From: VGWF01 sp964423465
GTDB taxonomy: Bacteria; Verrucomicrobiota; Kiritimatiellia; PWTM01
Reading direction: 5' to 3'
Assembly (NCBI GenBank): GCA_964423465.1
Contig: CAYRFK010000064.1
Coordinates: 1 to 21,295, forward strand
DNA length: 21,295 bases
Shown here: positions 14,938 to 21,295 of the stretch, in pieces
How positions within the stretch are numbered: position 1 is the stretch's first letter
How the letters are laid out: each line of letters begins with the position of its first letter
Notes under the pieces: model-generated
Told to the model about the DNA's origin: nothing
Database searches by the model: none
Seen by the model: only the letters and a program-made list of their open reading frames with translations
Program-made: the position numbers and the translations under genes

Positions 14938-15282
14938 GCCGCTTCCAACCGGCCTCTCCATGCAGACGCACCGGCCCCTTACTCCCGGCCTTCCCCGTCC
15001 TGTTGGCTGTTGGGTGTTCGAGCCCTCGCCCATGCCTTCGTCTCCGGCAAGCGGCTCAGCCGGACAGGAGCTTACGATTACGACGCGGCTCATCACGGGA
15101 CACGGCTCTTCATACCCTCCTACTCCTACTCGTAATCCCCGCCGCCGGGTAACCCCATGCTGGCGTCACCTCCCAGAAGAAAGGCACGTGGGAGAAGGCC
15201 TGCGCTAGACCTCACGATTCATGGCACCGAAGATGTCATGCATTCGGGCTGCATAGGACGGCAGGTTTGTGCCGGGCGCCGG
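14938..15282. other. Intergenic stretch upstream of brnT, holding repeat B
   Basis: No gene is supported here. Repeat copy B fills 15030-15151. The flanks show no recognisable protein family on either strand; a 63-codon minus-strand frame that runs through the repeat into the brnT promoter is not conserved in repeat copy A. Divergent transcription of brnT and the glycosyltransferases starts at its two ends. Confidence 0.5.
15030..15151. repeat. Direct repeat copy B (about 122 bp)
   Basis: This is the second copy of the element at 13964-14086, in the same orientation. Its inverted arms GCTTACGATTACGA (15070-15083) and TCCTACTCGTAATC (15124-15137) are less perfect than in copy A. Copy starts are 1066 bp apart, and the interval contains brnA and brnT plus the palindromic stretch. 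Confidence 0.8.
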
Positions 15283-15311
15283 TTGTTGGAGGCGGGGGTT
15301 GCGTATAGGAT
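15283..15311 (+). promoter_or_regulatory. Candidate promoter of the GT2-GT4 operon
   Basis: TTGTTG (15283-15288), a 17-nt spacer and TAGGAT (15306-15311) match sigma-70 consensus at 4 of 6 positions each. The predicted start near 15318 is only about 2 nt before the GTG start codon, again suggesting a leaderless or nearly leaderless transcript. Confidence 0.45.
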
Positions 15312-15319
15312 GGGCGGCA

Positions 15320-16120
15320 GTGAAGATTTCCGTCATCACGCCGAACTACAATGGCGGCCGGTTCCTCGACCGCTGCCTGCGGAGCGTCCGCGCGCAGCGG
15401 GGGGGCGGCGTGGTGGTGGAGCACATCGTCATGGATGGCGGCAGCACGGACGACTCGGCCGCGATTCTTGAAAGCCACCGCATCCACCTCGACGCAGTGG
15501 TGTGCGAGCGGGACCGGGGGCCGGCGGATGCGATCAACAAGGGACTGCGGCGGGCGACGGGGGATGTGCTGGCGTGGCTGAACGCGGATGACACCTACCA
15601 CGACGGCGCGCTGGTCCGCGCGGCGGCCGTCCTGTCGGCGCATCCGGACCGCGCTCTCTGCTTCGGTCGCTGCCGGATCGTGGACGAGAGCGACAACGAG
15701 ATCCGGCGCGGCATCACGCGGTTCAAGGAGGCGTTCTTTCCGCTCTCCAGCCGGTTCACGATCCAGTCGATCAACTACGTCTCGCAACCGGCGATGTTCT
15801 TCCGGCGCGCGGCCTTCGAGGCGGCGGGGCCGCTGCGCGAGGATCTGAAGGCGGCGTTCGACTACGACCTGATCCTGCGGCTGTGGCGGCAGGGCGGCGC
15901 GGTGCGCGTGAAGGGGCCGCCGCTGGCGGACTTCCGGTGGCATCCGTCGTCGATCAGCGGCAGCACGTTCCGGCTGCAGTTCGCGGAGGAGCTGGAGGCG
16001 GCGATGCGGGACGCGGGACGCTGGTCGCCGCAGGCTGTCGCGCACCGGTTCGTGAGGTGGGGGATCGTGGCGGCCTACTCGGCGATGTCCCGCGTGCGGC
16101 ACCGGGGGGCGGGCGGATGA
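15320..16120 (+). CDS. Family 2 glycosyltransferase
   Basis: The 266-aa protein begins directly with the GT2 opening ISVITPNYNGGRFLDRCLRS (residues 3-22). The nucleotide-binding MDGGSTDDS follows at 38-46 and the metal-binding region LNADD at 87-91 (DXD equivalent). A later QPAMFFRR and FDYDLILRLW match the acceptor-side part of WcaA-like enzymes. It should transfer a sugar from a nucleotide-sugar to a growing glycan at the cytoplasmic face of the membrane; the sugar is not predictable. GTG 15320 was preferred because the first strand starts two residues later; the upstream in-frame extension to 15269 is not family-like. Its stop overlaps the next start (ATGA, 16117-16120). Confidence 0.88.
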   Translation: MKISVITPNYNGGRFLDRCLRSVRAQRGGGVVVEHIVMDGGSTDDSAAILESHRIHLDAVVCERDRGPADAINKGLRRATGDVLAWLNADDTYHDGALVRAAAVLSAHPDRALCFGRCRIVDESDNEIRRGITRFKEAFFPLSSRFTIQSINYVSQPAMFFRRAAFEAAGPLREDLKAAFDYDLILRLWRQGGAVRVKGPPLADFRWHPSSISGSTFRLQFAEELEAAMRDAGRWSPQAVAHRFVRWGIVAAYSAMSRVRHRGAGG

Positions 16121-17253
16121 GGATCGGCGTCAACACGCTCTTCCTGATCCCGGGCGAGGTGGGCGGATCGGAGACCTACCTGCGCGAGACGCTCACCGCG
16201 ATGGCGCCGGAGGCGGGGACGACGTGGGTGCTCTTCACGAACGCGGAGAACGACGGCGCGCTGCGGGACCGGTTCGGCGGTCGGGCGGACTTCGCGTTCG
16301 AGCGGCTGGATTTCCGCGCATCGAACCGTCCGGTCCGCATCGTGCGGGAGCAGACGGAGCTGCCGTTGCGCGCGGCGCGGGCGCGGATCGACGTGCTGTG
16401 GTCGCCGGGCTACACGGCGCCGCTGGCGTACGGCGGCCGGCAGGCGGTGTCGATTCTCGACATGCAGTACCGGAGCCACCCGGACGACCTCGGCCCGGTT
16501 GCGCGCCTGGCCACGCACCTCCTCGTGAGCGGCGCGGCGCGGCGGTGCGGGACGATCCTGGCGATCTCGGAGTTCACGAAGTCGGAGATCGTGCGGCACA
16601 CCGGCGCCGATCCCGCGCGGATCCACGTGACGCCGCTGGCGGCGAACGAGGCGTTCGCGCGGGCCCTGCCGCCGGATGAACTGGCCGCGACGCGGCGGCG
16701 GCACACGGGGTCGGACGCGCCATACATCCTGTGCGTGGCGAACACCTATCCGCACAAGAACGTGGCGACGCTGGTGAGGGCATTCGGGGCGATGGAGGGC
16801 CGGTGCGCGCACCACCTGGTCCTCGAGGGGAAGCCGAGGCTGGGCGAGGCGGCGGTGCGGGAGGCGGTCGCGGCGCTGCGCGATCCGTCGCGCGTGCACC
16901 GGGCGGCGGGGCTGCCGCGGAACGAACTGATCGCGCTCTACCAGGCGGCGGACCTGTTCGTGTTCCCGTCGCTCTACGAGGGCTTCGGCCTGCCGGTGCT
17001 CGAGGCGATGGCGGCGGGGGTCCCGGTGCTCGCGGCCCGGCGCGGATCGGTTCCGGAGGTCGGCGGCGATGCGATCCGCTACGTGGACGGGGCGGACGCG
17101 GCCGAAATGGCGGCGGCGGCGGGGGAGATGCTGGCCGAGGGGGATGCGGCGCGGCGGGTGCGGATCGACGCTGCGCGCGTGCGGGCGGCGGGATTCTCGT
17201 GGACGGAGACGGCGCGCCTCACTCGGGCGGCTCTGCGGGCGGCGGCCGGCTGA
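16117..17253 (+). CDS. Family 4 glycosyltransferase
   Basis: The 378-aa protein has a GT-B fold of the GT4 family. It has an N-terminal Rossmann domain with the GEVGGSETYLRE glycine loop, AISEFTKSEIVRHTG in the middle, and the second domain beginning ILCVANTYPHKN. The family's EX7E motif is in SLYEGFGLPVLEAMAAG, with Glu288 and Glu296. Retaining GT4 enzymes commonly add mannose, rhamnose or similar residues in polysaccharide synthesis; the donor here is unknown. ATG 16117 overlaps the GT2 stop. It ends 9 bp from the stop codon of the convergent DUF5989 gene, so the facing operons share almost no terminator space. Confidence 0.92.
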   Translation: MRIGVNTLFLIPGEVGGSETYLRETLTAMAPEAGTTWVLFTNAENDGALRDRFGGRADFAFERLDFRASNRPVRIVREQTELPLRAARARIDVLWSPGYTAPLAYGGRQAVSILDMQYRSHPDDLGPVARLATHLLVSGAARRCGTILAISEFTKSEIVRHTGADPARIHVTPLAANEAFARALPPDELAATRRRHTGSDAPYILCVANTYPHKNVATLVRAFGAMEGRCAHHLVLEGKPRLGEAAVREAVAALRDPSRVHRAAGLPRNELIALYQAADLFVFPSLYEGFGLPVLEAMAAGVPVLAARRGSVPEVGGDAIRYVDGADAAEMAAAAGEMLAEGDAARRVRIDAARVRAAGFSWTETARLTRAALRAAAG

Positions 17254-17262
17254 GCGGCCGGG

Positions 17263-17427
17263 TCAGAACAGCGGGTAGAGGAGCGTGGCCGCCGCGGGGC
17301 CGGCCACGATGAAGAGCATCAGCAGCAGGAGGACAAGGACCACGGGGACGATCCACCACGCCTTGTTCTCGGCCGCGAAGCCGAGGAACTCGCGGAGCAG
17401 TCGTCCCAGATGCCGAAGGAATCTCAT
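17263..17427 (-). CDS. DUF5989 family small membrane protein
   Basis: The 54-aa protein has the DUF5989 pattern: a basic amphipathic start (MRFLRHLGRLLREFLGF), the conserved ENKAWW turn at residues 20-25, then a single transmembrane helix (about 26-43) and the C-terminal TLLYPLF. No function is known for the family. As I recall, it usually sits next to SxtJ-type proteins and carbamoyltransferases, as here. The short start at 17427 was chosen because it matches family length; the open frame reaches 17481 but would overlap the end of the carbamoyltransferase gene. It lies 40 bp after that gene and is the last member of the operon. Confidence 0.82.
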   Translation of the reverse strand: MRFLRHLGRLLREFLGFAAENKAWWIVPVVLVLLLLMLFIVAGPAAATLLYPLF

Positions 17428-17467
17428 GGCCGGCCTTTCAGTCCCATTCAACACCAGGGCGAACCGG

Positions 17468-19300
17468 TCAGTCCAGAGCACAATCGCGGCATTCCCCGGC
17501 CTTGCCGACCCACGGCGGCTGGCCGGCCTTGGTCAGGATGTGCGATTCGAGCACCAGGGCGTCCATTTCGGTGCGCATGAAGCACCGGTAGGCATCCTCC
17601 GGCGAGCCGACGATCGGCTCGCCGCGGACGTTGAACGAGGTGTTGATGATGACGCCGCAGCCGGTCAGCGCCTCGAAGGCCTTGACGATGTCGTAGAACC
17701 GGCCGTTGCGCCCGCGGCTGACGGTCTGCACGCGCGCGGAGTGGTCGACATGCGTGACGGCGGGGATGTCCGAGCGGGCCTGGTTGATCGCCGCGCACAG
17801 GTCGCCGGCGCGTGTCGAAGGCACCGGGATCCGCCGTTCGGGGCGGACGTTGGCGACGAGCAGCATGTAGGGCGACGGGCGGTCGAGCTCGAAGTAGTCG
17901 GACATGCGTTCCTCGAGGCAGGCCGGCGCGAAGGGCCGGAACGACTCGCGGAACTTGATCTTGAGGTTCATGAGTGACTGCATCCCGGCCGACCGCGCGT
18001 CGCCGAGGATCGACCGGCAGCCGAGTGCGCGCGGGCCGAACTCCATGCGGCCCTGGAAGAGACCGACCACCCTGCCGTCGGCGATGAACTGCGCGATGCG
18101 GCGCGCCCACGCGTCGGGATCGAGCCGCTCGGCCGGGTATCCGCGATCGCGGAGGAATCGGGCGATCTCGTCGTCGCTGAACGACGGCCCCAACTGCGCC
18201 CCCTGCATGGCGTCGTGGACACCGTCGGCCTCGCGCGGCTTTCCCATCGCCAGGTGCCACGCGGCCAGCGCGGCACCGGGCGCGCCGCCCGCGTCGCCGG
18301 CGGCGGGCTGGATCCAGATGTCCTCGAAGGGCCCCTCGCGCAGCAGGCGGCCGTTGGCGACGCAGTTGAGCGCGACGCCGCCGGCCATGCAGAGTTTCGT
18401 TTCGCCGGTGACCTTGTGGATGTGGCGCGCGGTGCGAAGCAGCACCTCCTCGGTCACGGCCTGGATCGAGCGGGCGAGATCGGTCTCGCGCCGCGTGATC
18501 GGGGACTCCGGCGTGCGCGCCGGACCGCCGAAGAGCGCTGCGAACCGGTCGTTCGTCATCCGCAGGTCGTCGAGGAAGCCGAAGCAGGCCATGTTCAGCC
18601 GGAACGAGCCGTCGTCGTGCAGGTCGATCAGTTCCCTGAGGATCGTGTCGACGTACACCGGCTCGCCGTACGGGGCCAGGCCCATGAGCTTGTATTCGCC
18701 GGAGTTGACGCGGAATCCGGCGAAGCCGGTCATCGCCGAGTAGAGCAGCCCGAGCGAGTGCGGGAACCGCTGTTCCGCCATGAGTTCGAGCTTCGCGCCA
18801 TCGCCCCGGCCCCAGGTGGTGCAGGCCCATTCGCCGACGCCGTCAACGGTCAGCACCGCGGCGCGGCGGAATGGCGACGGGAAGAACGCACTGGCGGCGT
18901 GCGATTCGTGGTGCTCGGGAAAGAACATCCTGTCCGGGGGCAGCCGGATGCCGCAGTCCTCGAGCCCCTTCTCCACGGCCATCGGGATCCAGAGTTTCTC
19001 CCTGAGCCAGAGCGGCATCGCGGTCATGAACGAGCGCAGGCCGCGCGGTGCGACGGAGAAGTAGGTTTCGAGGATGCGCGCGAACTTGGCGACGGGCTTG
19101 TCGTAGAAGGCGACCGCGTCGATGCCGCCGCCATGGAGGCCGGCGGCGTCGATGCAGTACTTCAGCGCATGCCGCGGGAACCGCGCGTCGTGCTTCATGC
19201 GCGAGAAGCGTTCCTCCTGCGCCGCGGCGAGGATCGTCCCGTCGCGGATCACGGCCGCGGCGGAGTCGTGATAGAAGGCGCTGATGCCAAGGATGTTCAT
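17468..19300 (-). CDS. O-carbamoyltransferase (NodU/CmcH/TobZ family)
   Basis: The 610-aa enzyme transfers a carbamoyl group from carbamoyl phosphate, via carbamoyl-AMP, to a hydroxyl of a sugar or other small molecule. The N-terminal Kae1-like domain opens with ILGISAFYHDSAAAVI and carries the metal-binding HxxxH (His130 and His134 in HHESHAA), followed by VLTVDGVGEW and NSGEYKLMGLAPYG. The C-terminal YrdC-like domain has FQGRMEFGPRALGCRSIL (GPRALG at 422-427) and GVIINTSFNVRGEPIV. The length is typical and no key residue seems lost. It is likely cytoplasmic, with the neighbouring SxtJ and DUF5989 proteins possibly holding it at the membrane. The acceptor is unknown; the surrounding glycosyltransferases suggest a surface glycan or lipid-linked sugar. 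Confidence 0.93.
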   Translation of the reverse strand: MNILGISAFYHDSAAAVIRDGTILAAAQEERFSRMKHDARFPRHALKYCIDAAGLHGGGIDAVAFYDKPVAKFARILETYFSVAPRGLRSFMTAMPLWLREKLWIPMAVEKGLEDCGIRLPPDRMFFPEHHESHAASAFFPSPFRRAAVLTVDGVGEWACTTWGRGDGAKLELMAEQRFPHSLGLLYSAMTGFAGFRVNSGEYKLMGLAPYGEPVYVDTILRELIDLHDDGSFRLNMACFGFLDDLRMTNDRFAALFGGPARTPESPITRRETDLARSIQAVTEEVLLRTARHIHKVTGETKLCMAGGVALNCVANGRLLREGPFEDIWIQPAAGDAGGAPGAALAAWHLAMGKPREADGVHDAMQGAQLGPSFSDDEIARFLRDRGYPAERLDPDAWARRIAQFIADGRVVGLFQGRMEFGPRALGCRSILGDARSAGMQSLMNLKIKFRESFRPFAPACLEERMSDYFELDRPSPYMLLVANVRPERRIPVPSTRAGDLCAAINQARSDIPAVTHVDHSARVQTVSRGRNGRFYDIVKAFEALTGCGVIINTSFNVRGEPIVGSPEDAYRCFMRTEMDALVLESHILTKAGQPPWVGKAGECRDCALD

Positions 19301-19351
19301 GGGCGGACTGCTCTGCGGCGTGCGTTTCCGCGCGGCCCGCGGGTGCGGGGG

Positions 19352-19732
19352 TCAGTAGAGATTGCGATAGCCCGCCGGGCCGCGGGACGGAGTGCGCGGC
19401 AGCCAGCAGGACGGCTCGCGCGACGGAAATTCGCGACAGAGCGGATCCTTCCCGGCGATCCGAAGCAGGAGGTGGCCGAGGGAGAATCCGACGAGATACA
19501 GCGGGGCGAGAAGCGTCCAAGTGAGGGCCATCCCGACGGCAGCCGCGAACCGGCTCTTCCCGCGAAGCACACTGGCGGCGAAGGCGGGGGACGCCGCGGC
19601 GCCCGCGAGAAGGATCGTGCCGAGCGTCATCGCGATGGTTCCCGCGACGGGCCAGTTCAGCGGCCACCGGACCACGGCTCCGACCGCCAGCATCACCCCC
19701 GCATCGAGGGCCACCCTGGCCCGGGCCGTCAC
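19352..19732 (-). CDS. SxtJ family membrane protein
   Basis: The 126-aa protein has hydrophobic segments near residues 12-21, 28-47 and 66-92, then the SxtJ-type soluble tail LLLRIAGKDPLCREFPSREP and CWLPRTP ending in GYRNLY. SxtJ was named from the saxitoxin gene cluster, where it accompanies carbamoyltransferase SxtI; its own activity is unknown. The start is GTG at 19732, overlapping the GT39-like stop (GTGA, 19729-19732), so translation is coupled. The frame remains open far upstream, but that is a GC-rich shadow of the GT39-like gene. The carbamoyltransferase follows after 51 bp. Confidence 0.8.
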   Translation of the reverse strand: MTARARVALDAGVMLAVGAVVRWPLNWPVAGTIAMTLGTILLAGAAASPAFAASVLRGKSRFAAAVGMALTWTLLAPLYLVGFSLGHLLLRIAGKDPLCREFPSREPSCWLPRTPSRGPAGYRNLY

Positions 19733-21295
19733 GGACGCGCCTCCGCGGGGGGCACCGTGAAAATGGCGACGTCCGGGTTCTCGTGGACCTTCACAAACCG
19801 GGGGTCGGCGGCGATCTGTTTCACGAAATAGTCGGGGTAGATCCCGAGGTTCGTGATGGCATCGTCCACCGGGCCGACCAGGTGCTTCTTCACGACGATG
19901 GCGCCGATGTGGCGATCCTGGAGCATGCGGATGCGGGTGTCGTTGTCCGCGCGCCAGAACTCGCGAAGCCGGTAGCGCAGGTACCAGTCGTGCGGCACGG
20001 GGAAAAGCCGGTAGCTCCCCTCCGGGTACATGAAGATGCGCGCGGGCTCGGGGCGGTGGCCGGCGAGGAACTGCGCGGCCTCGACGACGCCCGCCGGGAC
20101 GTGGCGGAGACGGTAGACCTTGTCCAGCACCGCCCCGGCCTGGAGGATCGCCAGCGAGGCGAGCAGCGGCACCCAGAGGCGGGGCCGCGGCAGGCGCGCG
20201 GTCCATTCCGCGGCCGGAAGCAGCAGGAACGGCAGGGCCGGCAGGAAGAACCGGGCGTCCGGTGCGCTGCGGATGAGCCACGCGGTGAGCAGGGCGTAGG
20301 ATCCGCCCACGGCCAGCGGCCAGACCGCGCCGGCGGGCGCGGGGTCGTCGCACGCGGAGCGCCGGCGGAGAAGCCACGCGCCCAGCCCCGTTGCGATCAC
20401 GATCCACATCAGCGCGCCGCCGTAGACGACGAAGTTCTCGGGGATCCGCAGGTCGCCCGGGTGATTCGCGATGATCTGCGCCTCGTACGGCGTGACACGC
20501 GCGACGACGCCCGCCTCCGGGGGCCGCGCGACCGGCACCGAGAGAGAGCCGCCCATCTTGCCGCGCACCATGCGCTGCGCCATCTCCACCGGGTAGAACT
20601 CGGCGCCCGCGTACCGGAGCAGCGCGGCCCGGATCCCCGCGCCGGCGGCGACGAGCAGCGCGAGCGAGACCGCGGCCGCGACGGCTGTGCGCGCGCGGCC
20701 CGACGGCCTGGCAGGGCCGAAGGCGAGCATCGCGAACCATGCCGGGAGGAAGAGGACGGCGGTCTCCTTGATCGCCATCGCGAGGACGAGGAAGACCGCC
20801 GAGGCGAGCCAGCGGCCGCGGCTCAGCAGGAAGAAGGCGGTGAGGATCTGCGCGGTCAGCGGAACGTCCTGGTAGAACGTCACCGCGAAGATCAATCCGA
20901 CCGGAAGCGACGCGAGCATCAGCAGGTACACCGGCACCGCGCGCGCGCCGGGCCCGCTGCGGCTGCGGGCGAGCCGGAACGCGACGTAGAGCAGCTGCGC
21001 CCAGAACAGGACCTGGAAGAGCTGCACGGCGGCGAAGGAACCGCCGGTGGCGCGGTGCACCACGGCGCCGAGGTAATGCCAGAGGAACGTGTGCGGATAG
21101 GTGCGGACCTCGTCCGCGCCCCACCCGGTCGGGATGCGGGCGGTGAAGGCCGGCAGCGGCAGGGACTCGGCCTGCGAGGCGAGCATGTAATAGTGTGTGA
21201 CCTCGTCGCCGACCATCGCCTGCGGTGCGAGCAGGCCGACGGCGAGGGGACCTGCGATTGCCGCCCCCACGAGCAGCCATGCCGCGAGCCGGGCA
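19729..21295 (-). CDS. GT39-like membrane glycosyltransferase (5' end outside the window)
   Basis: About 521 residues are visible and the frame continues past the right edge, where ARLAAWLLVGAAIAGPLAVG already forms part of a first membrane helix; the true start is therefore just outside. The first extracytoplasmic loop has GDEVTHYY, the acidic pair expected for GT39/PMT-type catalysis with polyprenyl-phosphate sugars. Many more helices follow (for example around ALLTAWLIRSAPDARFFLPA, a motif common in such proteins), then a C-terminal soluble domain of about 130 residues ending VAIFTVPPAEARP. Enzymes of this type add a sugar from a lipid carrier on the outer face of the inner membrane. It heads the SxtJ-carbamoyltransferase-DUF5989 operon. 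A GTG at 21270 is a poor start because it falls within the helix. Confidence 0.8.
   Translation of the reverse strand, partial: ARLAAWLLVGAAIAGPLAVGLLAPQAMVGDEVTHYYMLASQAESLPLPAFTARIPTGWGADEVRTYPHTFLWHYLGAVVHRATGGSFAAVQLFQVLFWAQLLYVAFRLARSRSGPGARAVPVYLLMLASLPVGLIFAVTFYQDVPLTAQILTAFFLLSRGRWLASAVFLVLAMAIKETAVLFLPAWFAMLAFGPARPSGRARTAVAAAVSLALLVAAGAGIRAALLRYAGAEFYPVEMAQRMVRGKMGGSLSVPVARPPEAGVVARVTPYEAQIIANHPGDLRIPENFVVYGGALMWIVIATGLGAWLLRRRSACDDPAPAGAVWPLAVGGSYALLTAWLIRSAPDARFFLPALPFLLLPAAEWTARLPRPRLWVPLLASLAILQAGAVLDKVYRLRHVPAGVVEAAQFLAGHRPEPARIFMYPEGSYRLFPVPHDWYLRYRLREFWRADNDTRIRMLQDRHIGAIVVKKHLVGPVDDAITNLGIYPDYFVKQIAADPRFVKVHENPDVAIFTVPPAEARP

Noticed and set aside
14905..15096. Small minus-strand frame through repeat B
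   Set aside because: The corresponding stretch of repeat A is frameshifted relative to it and the frame starts in repeat DNA, so there is no sign of coding selection.
13964..15151. Insertion sequence or transposon with its own transposase
   Set aside because: Repeats bracket the region, but no transposase or integrase is encoded; only BrnT and BrnA are recognisable.

Overview
The window is a high-GC bacterial chromosome segment. The 5' part of a 16S rRNA gene lies at the left edge on the minus strand. Its short helix motif reading CACTGCCCA (minus strand), the GC-rich codon use, the GH106 glycosidase, the carbamoyltransferase/SxtJ/DUF5989 group and the palindrome-rich intergenic DNA fit the Verrucomicrobiota/Kiritimatiellota (PVC) group. 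That placement is from memory, with moderate confidence; a 16S search would settle it.

Layout. 1-352: start of an rRNA operon reading leftwards, with a long leader (boxB-like hairpin, T7 run, boxA) and two tandem promoters of matching architecture. 1135-2967: secreted beta-propeller/di-heme cytochrome c protein, reading rightwards from its own promoter. 3015-4148: tandem RidA-like protein. 4245-9666: five tightly packed genes encoding an N-carbamoylputrescine amidase (AguB type) followed by a complete MacAB-TolC-like tripartite exporter (TolC-type outer-membrane factor, HlyD-type adaptor, ATPase, permease). Three of the four junctions are 4-nt ATGA overlaps. 9835-10251: HIT hydrolase. 10269-13745: large secreted GH106 (alpha-L-rhamnosidase family) enzyme on the minus strand, convergent with the HIT gene.

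13746-15319 is an accessory strip. It holds palindromes, hexamer arrays and two approximately 122-bp direct repeats about 92 percent identical by eye, which bracket a BrnT/BrnA toxin-antitoxin pair. 15320-17253: two overlapping glycosyltransferase genes (GT2 then GT4). 17263-21295: a convergent minus-strand operon of a GT39-like membrane protein (5' end outside the window), an SxtJ-family membrane protein, an O-carbamoyltransferase and a 54-aa DUF5989 protein. These two facing operons look like the edge of a surface-glycan or glycolipid locus whose product may be carbamoylated.

The least explained parts are the carbamoyltransferase module with its two small membrane partners, the coupling of a polyamine-pathway amidase to an efflux system, the tandem RidA-like protein that seems to lack the usual catalytic arginine in both halves, and the repeat-bracketed toxin-antitoxin cassette.
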